A program made the position numbers and the translations under genes. From NCBI GenBank assembly GCA_963701245.1, contig OY969576.1, forward strand, positions 620,001 through 684,000: a stretch of DNA of 64,000 nucleotides, written 5' to 3'. Below the pieces are notes generated by a model that saw only the letters and a list, made by a program, of their open reading frames with translations, was not told where the DNA came from and searched no databases. Within the stretch, counting starts at the first letter, position 1; each line of letters opens with the position of its first letter. This DNA is from CAWCCP01 sp963701245 (GTDB taxonomy: Bacteria; Patescibacteriota; Saccharimonadia; Saccharimonadales; UBA4665). Shown here in pieces: positions 26,116 to 34,627 of the stretch.

Positions 26116-26690
26116 ACACTCGCCTCGGTCTTAGATTTATCTGGGACTTTATCAGTGCCGCTTTTAGACACTTTTTTTGCTTTAAATGTGACCCATTCAC
26201 TCGCAGGTACAAGTCGTTGTAACGCTTCAATAGTCGCATACGCAGTGTTGGTCTTATTCGTTGAACCTAATGACTTGCTGAGGGCATTATGCACGCCGGC
26301 TACTTCAAGTATAGTGCGAACTGCGCCACCCGCAATTAGACCTGTGCCTGGACTGGCTGGTTTTAACAAAATATGAGCCCCACTTACTTTTGCTTCAACA
26401 TCATGAGGCAATGTGCCTTTGTAGAGCGATATCGTAATGAAGTGCTTTTTGGCAACTTCGGTAGCCTTAGTGACTGCTGCGGTCACATCGGCACCTTTTG
26501 CTGTTCCAATTCCAACTTTATGTTTACGGTCTCCGACAACTACAAGTGCTCGGAACCGAAATCTACGTCCGCCTTTTACTACTCGTGCAACGCGATCAAT
26601 ATGCAGAGTTCGCTCGTCGTACTGTTTTTCTTCAGAGAATGAGTCCGACCGACGGTTTCTCTTGTCTTGCATTTTATTCGCTTCGGCCAT
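26112..26690 (-). CDS. rpsE: Ribosomal protein S5
   Basis: 192 residues. The N-terminal double-stranded RNA-binding domain has IDRVARVVKGGRRFRFRALVVVGD, followed by GIGTAKGADVTAAV and TGLIAGGAVRTILEVAGV. It has an extra N-terminal charged stretch and an extra C-terminal tail (SKSGTDKVPDKSKTEASV). Next in line is rplO, without L30. Confidence 0.97.
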   Translation of the reverse strand: MAEANKMQDKRNRRSDSFSEEKQYDERTLHIDRVARVVKGGRRFRFRALVVVGDRKHKVGIGTAKGADVTAAVTKATEVAKKHFITISLYKGTLPHDVEAKVSGAHILLKPASPGTGLIAGGAVRTILEVAGVHNALSKSLGSTNKTNTAYATIEALQRLVPASEWVTFKAKKVSKSGTDKVPDKSKTEASV

Positions 26691-26692
26691 TA

Positions 26693-27049
26693 TTAGAACT
26701 CCAATCCTGCTTTACGTGCCGCATCAGCCAATGCAGCAACACGACCATGATATAATTTGCCACCCCTATCAAATACAACTTTATTGATCTTCGCTTTCTG
26801 CGCTAATTTGGTAATTTCCGTACCTACCCAAACTGCTTTTTCGGTCATTGTGCCTTTCACGGACTTATTACCTACCGTTGAAACATAACCAAGTGTTTTA
26901 TGGTTAGAATCGTCTATCAATTGTGCGGTTATATGTACGTTACTAATAAACACGCTAAGTCTCGGAATACTGTCAGTACCCTTAATTCGGGTTCGGATAC
27001 GACTCTTACGGAGAATTCGATTGTGTAGTTTATGCTGTAAATTTTTCAT
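26693..27049 (-). CDS. rplR: Ribosomal protein L18
   Basis: 118-residue 5S rRNA-binding protein. RIRTRIKGTDSIPRLSVFISNVHITAQLIDD and the C-terminal FDRGGKLYHGRVAALADAARKAGLEF are typical. It is 2 bases upstream of rpsE. Confidence 0.97.
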   Translation of the reverse strand: MKNLQHKLHNRILRKSRIRTRIKGTDSIPRLSVFISNVHITAQLIDDSNHKTLGYVSTVGNKSVKGTMTEKAVWVGTEITKLAQKAKINKVVFDRGGKLYHGRVAALADAARKAGLEF

Positions 27050-27051
27050 GC

Positions 27052-27591
27052 CTACTTATCCTTCCCGCTTTTACCGCTTTTTCGTAGTATTCGTTCGCCC
27101 GCATACTTTATGCCCTTGCCCTTATATGGTTCAGGTTTTTTTAAAGCGCGTATTTCGGCTGCAACTTGGCCTACTTGCTGTTTACTGATGCCACTCACTG
27201 TAATAGTATTCTGCTCGACTATTGCAGTAATACCGGTAGGAATCTTATAAATAACATCGTGCGAAAAGCCAAGATTAAATTTCAGATCAGCACCTTGCAT
27301 CGCTACACGATATCCAACACCGTTAATCTCGAGTTTCTTACTAAATGTCTGACTCACACCAATAACCATATTGTTAATAAGTGCCCTTATTAAACCATGC
27401 TTGGCACGCGTCTTCGGTTCATCATTATCTCGCGTGACAACAATATAGTCATCTTCTTGAGTCACGTGTATTCCTGCCAGAGATGGTAAGGATAATGTTC
27501 CCTTACCGCCTGCAACAGTGATGTCAGAATCGTCGACAGTAATTGTCACACCGCTCGGTATTTGGATCGGCAGTTTTCCTACTCGACTCAT
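27052..27591 (-). CDS. rplF: Ribosomal protein L6
   Basis: 179 residues, two repeated L6 domains. It begins SRVGKLPIQIPSGV and contains the C-terminal signature KPEPYKGKGIKYAGERI that contacts 23S rRNA near the sarcin-ricin loop. Confidence 0.97.
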   Translation of the reverse strand: MSRVGKLPIQIPSGVTITVDDSDITVAGGKGTLSLPSLAGIHVTQEDDYIVVTRDNDEPKTRAKHGLIRALINNMVIGVSQTFSKKLEINGVGYRVAMQGADLKFNLGFSHDVIYKIPTGITAIVEQNTITVSGISKQQVGQVAAEIRALKKPEPYKGKGIKYAGERILRKSGKSGKDK

Positions 27592-27609
27592 ATGTCTCTC
27601 CTGTTATCC

Positions 27610-28011
27610 TTAATAAACTTTACAAATTAATTCACCACCGATGTGTTCCGATTTGGCTTTATCGCCGGTCATTAATCCCTTGCTGGTAGATATAATGACA
27701 ATACCACGACCTCGTTTTACCACAGGGATCTCTTTGGCATTTACATAATAGCGTCTTCCGGGTTTGCTGACCCGAACTATTTCCGTAATACGAGAGTTCT
27801 TACTATCGTCGTTAATTTGAATCTTTAACACTCGACCAACCTCGGCGTCATTTACGGTTACTCCATCAATAAAATTACTTTCTTTGAGGAGACGCGCCAC
27901 GGATTCCTTGATTTTCGAATGCGGTAAACTCACTTCAGTTTTGTGAACTGAAATTGCGTTGCGAATTCTTGTAAACATATCTGCTATTGGATCAGTTGAA
28001 GTTAAACTCAT
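27610..28011 (-). CDS. rpsH: Ribosomal protein S8
   Basis: 133 residues. DPIADMFTRIRNAISVHKTEVSLPHSKIK at the N terminus and the C-terminal KRGRGIVIISTSKGLMT (family G-x-G-I-x-I-x-S-T-S-x-G) identify it. In E. coli S8 autoregulates its operon; no matching mRNA site was checked here. Confidence 0.97.
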   Translation of the reverse strand: MSLTSTDPIADMFTRIRNAISVHKTEVSLPHSKIKESVARLLKESNFIDGVTVNDAEVGRVLKIQINDDSKNSRITEIVRVSKPGRRYYVNAKEIPVVKRGRGIVIISTSKGLMTGDKAKSEHIGGELICKVY

Positions 28012-28020
28012 TGCGCCTCC

Positions 28021-28290
28021 TTACCAACTAGACTTTGTTATTCCGGGGATCTCGCCTTTACTAGCGTGCTCCCGAAAACTTAATCTGCTTAAACCAAATT
28101 GCCTCATATAGCCCCGCGGTCGACCGGTTTCAACGCAACGATTTGTCCGTCTGGTAGGACTACTATTGCGTGGCAATTTTGCCATGCCTTCCTGGTCCCC
28201 TAGCTTTTTCAACTCAGCTCGTTTCGCCGCATATTGTTGGATCATCTTCTCGCGTTTGGCATCTCTTGCAATGTTCGATTTTCTCGCCAT
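28021..28290 (-). CDS. rpsN: Ribosomal protein S14, zinc-free long type
   Basis: 89 residues. It has the long E. coli-like form with LPRNSSPTRRTNRCVETGRPRGYMRQFGLSR and no C-x2-C pairs, so no zinc is needed. Many CPR and Gram-positive lineages carry the short zinc form at this site. It lies between rplE and rpsH. Confidence 0.95.
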   Translation of the reverse strand: MARKSNIARDAKREKMIQQYAAKRAELKKLGDQEGMAKLPRNSSPTRRTNRCVETGRPRGYMRQFGLSRLSFREHASKGEIPGITKSSW

Positions 28291-28292
28291 AA

Positions 28293-28883
28293 TTACTTTC
28301 CTTCCTTCTCGAATGGCATGCCAAATTTTTCGAGCAATACTTTGGCATGTTCCTTTGCTTCACAATCTATAACTATATTCAGTTGCATCCCATGAGCTGT
28401 CGTAGTTTCCTCGAATGAAAGTTCCGGAAATACCGACTGATCAACAAATCCAATTGAGTAGTTACCTTGCTTATCGAAGGCTCTTATACTGACACCGTGG
28501 AAATCTCTGAGTCTCGGCATTACAATATTAATAACACGGTCCAAAAACTCATACATTTTCGCACCACGTAAGGTAACTTTAAGCCCAATTTTATTTCCTT
28601 CACGTAATTTAAATCCTGCGATAGAATTTTTAGCAACTGTCTGAATTGGTTGCTGGCCTGTAATTTTACGAAGTGTGTTGGTTGCCACTTCCATTACCTT
28701 CTTGTCATCCTTGGCCTTACCTAATCCAACGTTAACGACTATTTTTTGAATCGTAGGTACTTGGTTGATATTTTCTAATCCAAGCTCTTTCATAAGATCT
28801 TTTACAATCAGAGTATTGTATTGCACGAGCAGGCGAGCAGTAATGTCATGGTTTGTTTTATTCACTGTTGACGATGTGGCCAT
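28293..28883 (-). CDS. rplE: Ribosomal protein L5
   Basis: 196 residues, 5S rRNA-binding. NINQVPTIQKIVVNVGLGKAKDDKK, TGQQPIQTVAKNSIAGFKLREG and the C-terminal region with HGMQLNIVID match the family. It overlaps rplX by one base. Confidence 0.97.
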   Translation of the reverse strand: MATSSTVNKTNHDITARLLVQYNTLIVKDLMKELGLENINQVPTIQKIVVNVGLGKAKDDKKVMEVATNTLRKITGQQPIQTVAKNSIAGFKLREGNKIGLKVTLRGAKMYEFLDRVINIVMPRLRDFHGVSIRAFDKQGNYSIGFVDQSVFPELSFEETTTAHGMQLNIVIDCEAKEHAKVLLEKFGMPFEKEGK

Positions 28884-29230
28884 TACTTAATCTCCTTTCC
28901 CGTACTTTTATACACTCGACTCTTTTTACCATCTTTATCTAGCTGATATCCTATGCGCGTTGCTTTCTTACTGGTCGGTTCAATAATACTGACTTTACTG
29001 ACCCATAACGGTTTGGTTATCTCAAGGATTGCACCCTGGGGGTGTTCTTTATTCGGCTTAACGTGTTTTTTGACTATGTTTATGTCTTTCACAGTAACCT
29101 TATTCAATCGTGGATGTATGTCAGTAATTTTGCCAGTTTTGCCTTTAAATTTACCACTTCGAATAACAACAGTATCACCTTTTTTCAATCTAATTTTATA
29201 AATCGGTTGCAGCTTGGATAATTGAGCCAT
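28883..29230 (-). CDS. rplX: Ribosomal protein L24
   Basis: 115 residues. A KOW motif near the N terminus (KKGDTVVIRSGKFKGKTGKI) initiates 50S assembly, followed by NIVKKHVKPN. Intact. Confidence 0.96.
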   Translation of the reverse strand: MAQLSKLQPIYKIRLKKGDTVVIRSGKFKGKTGKITDIHPRLNKVTVKDINIVKKHVKPNKEHPQGAILEITKPLWVSKVSIIEPTSKKATRIGYQLDKDGKKSRVYKSTGKEIK

Positions 29231-29231
29231 A

Positions 29232-29600
29232 TTACAGCACCTCCGGAGCTAATGAAACTATTTTAGAATAACCTAGGTCACGAAGTTCTCGCGGTACAGG
29301 CCCAAAAATACGTGTTCCTCGCATTAGCTTGTCGTCGCCGATTATAACTGCAGCATTGTCATCAAATCGTATTGTCGAACCATCTTTTCTATGTATTTGA
29401 TTTCGCGTCCGGACAATCACTGCTTTGACAACCGATTTTTTCTTAACGGCACCGCTCGGATTTGCATTCTTTACAGTCGCAACGATTATATCGCCGACCT
29501 TTGCATAGCGACGTCTAGTACCGCCAAGTACGCGAATGCAAAGAATTTCTTTTGCACCACTATTATCACAGACTAATAATCTGGTTTCTTGCTGTATCAT
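29232..29600 (-). CDS. rplN: Ribosomal protein L14
   Basis: 122 residues. It begins MIQQETRLLVCDNSGAKEI and contains VGDIIVATVKNANPSGAVKKKSVVKAVIVRT and the C-terminal RELRDLGYSKIVSLAPEVL. Highly conserved and intact. Confidence 0.98.
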   Translation of the reverse strand: MIQQETRLLVCDNSGAKEILCIRVLGGTRRRYAKVGDIIVATVKNANPSGAVKKKSVVKAVIVRTRNQIHRKDGSTIRFDDNAAVIIGDDKLMRGTRIFGPVPRELRDLGYSKIVSLAPEVL

Positions 29601-29932
29601 GTGGTTTCCTCGTCAGAATCTTTTGCCTTCGATTTTGATACCGGCTTTTGCTCGCCTTCAACGCGGGTGAGCGAAAGTGTATCTTCTCGAAGTAAAGGTT
29701 TCTCAATAATGCGATTGAGTCTGTGATGTTTATGCGCACTTATGGGACGGGTTTCAATAATTTCAACTTTATCACCTGGCTGAGCTTCGTTTTTCTCATC
29801 ATGCGCTTGGAACTTCTTACTAACTGTGTACTGTTTGTGATACAGCGCATGTGTTTTACGAGTTTGCACCGTTACTACAATAGTTTTGTCAGCTTTAGCG
29901 GATGACACTATTCCGATAATCGTTTTAGCCAT
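29597..29932 (-). CDS. rpsQ: Ribosomal protein S17
   Basis: 111 residues; the OB-fold body (GIVSSAKADKTIVVTVQ, HDEKNEAQPGDKVEIIETRPIS) is normal. A C-terminal extension of about 25 acidic/basic residues (SKSKAKDSDEETT at the end) makes it longer than the 84-residue E. coli protein. Confidence 0.96.
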   Translation of the reverse strand: MAKTIIGIVSSAKADKTIVVTVQTRKTHALYHKQYTVSKKFQAHDEKNEAQPGDKVEIIETRPISAHKHHRLNRIIEKPLLREDTLSLTRVEGEQKPVSKSKAKDSDEETT

Positions 29933-30132
29933 TATTGAGTCTCCTTAGTTAAAGCTTCGCCCAATACGGTGAGCATGCGGGCCAGATCTTTACGTTTACC
30001 GCGTATAACCCGAGTATTCTGAATTTCACCTAGCACAAGTCGTTGCTTCAATTCAGCAATTTCTTCACGCAGTTTCGTACTTTCGCTTGTCAGCTCAGTA
30101 GTAGACAATTTTCTAATATCTACAACTTTCAT
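29932..30132 (-). CDS. rpmC: Ribosomal protein L29
   Basis: 66-residue helical hairpin at the exit tunnel, where trigger factor and SRP dock. KVVDIRKLSTTELTSESTKLREEIAELKQRLVLG and IRGKRKDLARMLTVLGE are typical. Confidence 0.95.
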   Translation of the reverse strand: MKVVDIRKLSTTELTSESTKLREEIAELKQRLVLGEIQNTRVIRGKRKDLARMLTVLGEALTKETQ

Positions 30133-30133
30133 G

Positions 30134-30547
30134 CTACGATTCCTCCCGCATCAAAAACTTTGTTTTGACAGGTAACTTATGAGCTGCAAGTCTCATGGCT
30201 TCACGAGCGGTCTCTTCTGATACGCCCTGCATTTCAAATAGAATTGTGCCTGGTCTGACTTTCGCTACAAAAAATTCGGGACTACCTTTGCCGCTACCCA
30301 TCTTTACATCTTGCGGCTTTCTAGTAACTGAAATATGAGGAAATATTCTAATCCAAATTTTACCACCACGTTTAATGTGTCTGGTCATAGCTTGACGGGC
30401 CGCCTCAATTTGCCGGGATGTTATTCTGTCATGTCCCTGCGCCTGCAGGGCGAAATCACCAAAGGCAATGTAATTCCCTGAAGTTGCAACACCTCGGATT
30501 TTACCCTTTCGGATTTTCCTAAACTTAGTACGCTTTGGGAGTAACAT
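30134..30547 (-). CDS. rplP: Ribosomal protein L16
   Basis: 137 residues. It begins MLLPKRTKFRKIRKGKIRG and has GRKIW-type IWIRIFPHISVTRKP, GSGKGSPEFFVAKVRPGTILFE and AHKLPVKTKF. It sits near the A-site tRNA elbow. Confidence 0.98.
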   Translation of the reverse strand: MLLPKRTKFRKIRKGKIRGVATSGNYIAFGDFALQAQGHDRITSRQIEAARQAMTRHIKRGGKIWIRIFPHISVTRKPQDVKMGSGKGSPEFFVAKVRPGTILFEMQGVSEETAREAMRLAAHKLPVKTKFLMREES

Positions 30548-31176
30548 TACTGGCTTTCCCCTTTATAAATCCATACTTTCACGCCTATCAGTCCTGCCAC
30601 GGTGTGGGCGGAGACTTGAGCATAATCTATTTCTGCACGTAATGTATGAAGCGGAACACTACCTGCAACTTCTTTCTCACGACGAGACATCTCAGCTCCA
30701 TTTAACCGACCAGCAACTTCAATTCTGACGCCTTTAGCTCCAGCTCTCATAGTTGCAGCAGCAGTTGACTTAATCGCTCGACGAAAACTCATTCGACGTT
30801 CAAGTTGGTGAGCAATATTCTCAGCAACAAGTTTTGCATACAAATCAGGTTTCTTTACTTCTTCAATATTTACTCGAGTTGGGGTCGCATAAATCTTCTC
30901 AATTTGCTCTTTCAAATCTGTCGCACCAGCACCTCCACGCCCAATGACAACACCGGCTTTTGCGGTCGCTATAGTGACGGTTACTAGATTAGGTGTTCGA
31001 GTGATTTCTACTTTGTTTATAGCTGCGCGACTTCCTAACTTATTTTGTATTAACCGCCGAACTGCTAAATCATCCTTAAGAAATTTAGAATATTCTCGTT
31101 TGCTTACAAACCACTTACTGCGCCAGTCCTTATTGACTTGGAGGCGCATGCTGATTGGATTTACTTTTTGTCCCAT
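30547..31176 (-). CDS. rpsC: Ribosomal protein S3
   Basis: 209 residues. The KH domain signature GVVIGRGGAGATDLKEQIEK and the C-terminal GVRIEVAGRLNGAEMSRREKEVAGSVPLHTLRAEIDYA identify it; both contribute to mRNA entry and helicase activity. Confidence 0.98.
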   Translation of the reverse strand: MGQKVNPISMRLQVNKDWRSKWFVSKREYSKFLKDDLAVRRLIQNKLGSRAAINKVEITRTPNLVTVTIATAKAGVVIGRGGAGATDLKEQIEKIYATPTRVNIEEVKKPDLYAKLVAENIAHQLERRMSFRRAIKSTAAATMRAGAKGVRIEVAGRLNGAEMSRREKEVAGSVPLHTLRAEIDYAQVSAHTVAGLIGVKVWIYKGESQ

Positions 31177-31559
31177 TACTTTGCCTCCTCTTTGGCTTCT
31201 TTTTTCACTGGTTTCTTCGTCTCTCGAAGTTCACCATCTACGACTACTCTTATATGACTTGATCGGTGTTGAAATGGTAACGCTCGACCATGTGCTGCAG
31301 GTCGGAAACGTTTCAGTCTGGGGCCGTGATTGACAGTTATCTCAGTAATCTTTAACGTCGCCGGTTTATAGTTATGATTGTGTTCAGCATTCGCTCGGGC
31401 ACTTTCTATTACTTTAAGAACTGGCGAGGCACTTCGTCTTGGAGTATGTTTTAAAATTATTAAGGCATCCTCTACGCTCCTACCTCGCACCAAAGCAGCC
31501 ACTTCCGCGACTTTTCGCGGACTCATACGAACTCCTTTTGCAATTGCTTGTACGGGCAT
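31176..31559 (-). CDS. rplV: Ribosomal protein L22
   Basis: 127 residues. GVRMSPRKVAEVAALVRGRSVEDAL and the tunnel-lining hairpin with RRSASPVLKV are clear; FRPAAHGRALPFQHRSSHIRVVV is near the C terminus, followed by a Lys/Glu-rich tail. Confidence 0.97.
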   Translation of the reverse strand: MPVQAIAKGVRMSPRKVAEVAALVRGRSVEDALIILKHTPRRSASPVLKVIESARANAEHNHNYKPATLKITEITVNHGPRLKRFRPAAHGRALPFQHRSSHIRVVVDGELRETKKPVKKEAKEEAK

Positions 31560-31567
31560 ACAATTTC

Positions 31568-31840
31568 CTATTTACCTTTCGCCAATTTACCGCCGTGACT
31601 GCGGAATTTTCGGGTTGGACTAAACTCACCGAGTTTGTGTCCAACCATATTTTCGGTTATATAAACTGGGACATGGACTTTACCGTTATGAACGGCAATA
31701 GTGCGACCAACAAAATCAGGTGAAATCGTACTAGCACGAGCCCAGGTTTTCACTATAGTCCGGTCCTCAGGTCCGAGGGCGCTTACTTTCTTCGTAAGCT
31801 TAAAATCTATAAATGGTCCTTTCTTAAGTGATCGAGACAT
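31568..31840 (-). CDS. rpsS: Ribosomal protein S19
   Basis: 90 residues. SRSLKKGPFIDFKL, ISPDFVGRTIAVHNGKVHVPVYITENMVGHKLGEFSPTRKFRSH is essentially the family consensus. Confidence 0.98.
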   Translation of the reverse strand: MSRSLKKGPFIDFKLTKKVSALGPEDRTIVKTWARASTISPDFVGRTIAVHNGKVHVPVYITENMVGHKLGEFSPTRKFRSHGGKLAKGK

Positions 31841-31843
31841 GGG

Positions 31844-32698
31844 TTATTTCCTCTTAGCCGCGTGACGGCTTCTTATTATGAATTTCGAAGTACTCTTACG
31901 GCTCCTGGTTTTAAAGCCAAGGGTTTTTTGACCCCATGGAGTCTTTGGCGCAGAACCATGATTTTTTCCACCACCGATACCATGTCGCCCACCGTCACCA
32001 CCACCATGAGGGTGATCAACCGCGTTCATAACTACTCCTCGAACACTTGGTCTTTTACCAAGATTTCGATTACGACCAGCTTTACCAATTTTTACATTTT
32101 GATGCTGGCCGTTACCTATAACACCGAGGCTTGCCGTAGCCTTTTCATTTATTAGTCGAACTTCACCGCTCGGCATACGAATCTGGACATAACCATTATC
32201 ACGTCCCATCAATTGCGCACTGTTACCTGCACTACGAACGAGTTGCGCTCCACGACCTGGCTGTAATTCAATGGCGTGGATTTGACTACCTATTGGAATA
32301 TTCTTTAAAGGCAGGCGATTTCCAGTTTCAATTGCTACTTCCTCGCCACTAGTAATTGTTTGGCCAACAGCCATACCTTGGGCAGCTAATATATAGTGAT
32401 ACTTACCGTTAGTTTCCTTAATTCGTGCAATACGTGCGCTCCGATTTGGATCATACTCAATTTGCTCAATTACTGCTGAAACGCCATGTGCCAAATTGAA
32501 ATTAATAATACGGTAAAATTTGCGCGCCCCACCACCTTTGTGGCGAGTAGTAATTCGACCTTGGTTATTGCGGCCACTTCCTCGTTGCTTTGGAAGCAAA
32601 AGGGATCGCAGCGGTTTATTCGTGGTAATGCCGTCAAAATCTTGGGTCGTCATTCCACGTCGGCCAGGTGTCGTCGGATTGTAAGATTTGATAGCCAT
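31844..32698 (-). CDS. rplB: Ribosomal protein L2
   Basis: 284 residues, peptidyl-transferase-centre protein. GRNNQGRITTRHKGGGARKFYR in the N-terminal half and the conserved His in VRGVVMNAVDHPHGGGDGGRH in the C-terminal half are present. Intact. Confidence 0.98.
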   Translation of the reverse strand: MAIKSYNPTTPGRRGMTTQDFDGITTNKPLRSLLLPKQRGSGRNNQGRITTRHKGGGARKFYRIINFNLAHGVSAVIEQIEYDPNRSARIARIKETNGKYHYILAAQGMAVGQTITSGEEVAIETGNRLPLKNIPIGSQIHAIELQPGRGAQLVRSAGNSAQLMGRDNGYVQIRMPSGEVRLINEKATASLGVIGNGQHQNVKIGKAGRNRNLGKRPSVRGVVMNAVDHPHGGGDGGRHGIGGGKNHGSAPKTPWGQKTLGFKTRSRKSTSKFIIRSRHAAKRK

Positions 32699-33132
32699 TA
32701 TTTTTCTTCCTCGGTCGATTTAGCTTTTTTACCAGGGAGCCGAATGCCTCGTCGAGTAGGTTTTTCAGCTTTCTCTGCAGCCTTCTTTAGTTTTTCCTGA
32801 ACTACTTGTTCCTTTTGCTCAGATTCTTCAACCGCTTCAAAAAATGGCAGACTGTTACCTTCAGCGAGTGTGACATATGCTCTTTTCACAGTACTTCTAT
32901 GGCCATAGCTATTCTTCATTCGCTTACCGTTAAGGCTCATAGTTCTCTTTAATTTACCTTTTTGGGTAGTTGTATTTACCGAAACAACTTTGACATCAAA
33001 CTGTGCTTCAACCGCACGAGCAATTAAATGTTTATTCGCGCTTTTATCGACATCAAAAACGTACACACGACCGGTGCTTAAACTATATGTTTTCTCATTT
33101 AATCTGGGCTTTAAGATAAGAGACTTGCTCAT
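32698..33132 (-). CDS. rplW: Ribosomal protein L23
   Basis: The likely start is the ATG at 33132 (MSKSLILKPRLNEKTY), one base after the rplD stop; an in-frame upstream start at 33168 would overlap rplD. It is about 144 residues. The core binds the tunnel exit and the SRP/trigger-factor site; a Lys/Glu-rich tail of about 45 residues extends the C terminus. Confidence 0.93.
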   Translation of the reverse strand: MSKSLILKPRLNEKTYSLSTGRVYVFDVDKSANKHLIARAVEAQFDVKVVSVNTTTQKGKLKRTMSLNGKRMKNSYGHRSTVKRAYVTLAEGNSLPFFEAVEESEQKEQVVQEKLKKAAEKAEKPTRRGIRLPGKKAKSTEEEK

Positions 33133-33133
33133 A

Positions 33134-33796
33134 TTATTTAGTCTCCTTTTTGCTACTGCGTTCAACAAGGCGTAGCCAATCGGTCAAATCATCAAGAGCT
33201 TTACGGGTAATCACAATACTATCAGCATTCAAAACATCAAAGACCGTACAATAACGAGCTCTGCAGATAATGACACTTGGCAAGTTTTCAGCCGCACGAT
33301 ACACGTCTGGATCTACGGCATCAATCACAAATAATACTTTTTTACCGACATTAATCTTAGTAAACAGCGTATGTAGTTCTTTTGTTTTGCCGGACTTTAA
33401 TTTTAAGTCCTCCAAGACAATAAGCTTACTATCAGTTACTGCTAGGCTTAGTGCTTGCCTTAGCGCCAGCCGTCGAGCCTTTACATTAAGTTTGGAAATG
33501 TAATTCTCTGCTCCAGTTGGACCGAACACAATACCACCTCCCCGCCAAATCGGGTTACGGCTTGATCCAAAACGAGCCCGACCAGTACCTTTCTGTTTCC
33601 ATGGTTTACGTCCACCGCCACTCACTTTGCCTCGTGTCTTTGTGACAGCCAAATTCAATCGACCGTTATCGAGATAGGCATTATAGGCAGCTTTTAACAA
33701 ATCATGATTTTTCGGCACAACACTAAAAACAGTCTTTTCCAGTTTTACTGGCGTAGCACTTTTAGAACCGGTGCTTGAATATACTTCTACAGCCAT
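33134..33796 (-). CDS. rplD: Ribosomal protein L4
   Basis: 220 residues. The tunnel loop GKVSGGGRKPWKQKGTGRARFGSSRNPIWRGGG is unmistakable. L4 regulates the S10 operon by attenuation in E. coli, which is relevant to the hairpin in front of rplC here. Confidence 0.97.
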   Translation of the reverse strand: MAVEVYSSTGSKSATPVKLEKTVFSVVPKNHDLLKAAYNAYLDNGRLNLAVTKTRGKVSGGGRKPWKQKGTGRARFGSSRNPIWRGGGIVFGPTGAENYISKLNVKARRLALRQALSLAVTDSKLIVLEDLKLKSGKTKELHTLFTKINVGKKVLFVIDAVDPDVYRAAENLPSVIICRARYCTVFDVLNADSIVITRKALDDLTDWLRLVERSSKKETK

Positions 33797-34407
33797 TACT
33801 CTGTCCCCTTGATAATAACAACACTCTTCTTAGGGCCTGGTACTGCACCCGTCACACCAATTACGTGTTTTTCCATGTCAATCAATGCAATCTTTAGATT
33901 TCGTACAGTGACTTGCTCATGACCTGACCTACCAGCCATACGGGTTCCTTTAAAAATATGCTGAGGATACATAGAACCAATTGATCCCGGACGACGATAG
34001 CTTCGACCTCCGTGAGTTTTTCGTCCACGATGAAAGTTATGACGCTTGATGGTCCCCGTCCAACCTTTGCCTTTTGTAGTGCCGATCACATTAACAACAT
34101 CTCCGATACTAAAAACGCCGACGTTTATTTTTTCGCCGACGTTTAGTTCTTCTGGTATCTCATTAATGCGAAATTCTCGAATGAGTTTTGGCATGACTTT
34201 CGCAGCTTTGACATGCCCGGCAATCGCCTTAGTAAGCTTTCTCGCTGTTTCGGTACCAACTTGAATCGCTGTATAGCCGTCTGTTTCTTCAGTCTTATGT
34301 TGCAAGACAGTGTGCTCACCAACTGAAAGCAGCGTCACAGCTTGCAGTGTACCGTCTTCAGTGATGGTACTCGTCATGCCTAGTTTTCGAGTTATTAGTG
34401 CTTTCAT
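33796..34407 (-). CDS. rplC: Ribosomal protein L3
   Basis: 203 residues. It begins MKALITRKLGMTSTITEDG; TKGKGWTGTIKRHNFHRGRKTHGG and GSMYPQHIFKGTRMAGRSGHEQVT are diagnostic. A 220-base spacer with a strong hairpin separates it from rpsJ, which is unusual because the S10 operon genes are normally adjacent. Confidence 0.97.
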   Translation of the reverse strand: MKALITRKLGMTSTITEDGTLQAVTLLSVGEHTVLQHKTEETDGYTAIQVGTETARKLTKAIAGHVKAAKVMPKLIREFRINEIPEELNVGEKINVGVFSIGDVVNVIGTTKGKGWTGTIKRHNFHRGRKTHGGRSYRRPGSIGSMYPQHIFKGTRMAGRSGHEQVTVRNLKIALIDMEKHVIGVTGAVPGPKKSVVIIKGTE

Positions 34408-34433
34408 AGGTGTTGTGTCTTCAAAGTTTACAT

Positions 34434-34495
34434 AAAAACTCTTGGTTTCCTGTGGTTTCCACCTCTGTTATGGCAGACCTACATTGAAAACCAAG
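34434..34495 (-). promoter_or_regulatory. Structured leader with terminator-like hairpin before rplC
   Basis: On the minus strand the outer arms CTTGGTTT and AAACCAAG (34488-34495 and 34441-34448) form 8 bp, enclosing a second hairpin GTGG-AAA-CCAC (34452-34462). A T5 tract (34434-34438) follows 2 bases after the outer stem. This resembles an intrinsic terminator or attenuator within the 220-base rpsJ-rplC spacer. By analogy with L4 control of the S10 operon it may be a ribosomal-protein leader; that is inference. Confidence 0.5.
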
Positions 34496-34627
34496 TGTAT
34501 GGTTTTTAAATATACCATAATAGAGTACCATGATACGATTACTCCTGTCAATGTGTTGCTAATTCTACAATTGGAATTATTCAGATATAATCGAAACTTC
34601 AGACGAAGATATCGCACCCACAGGGGT

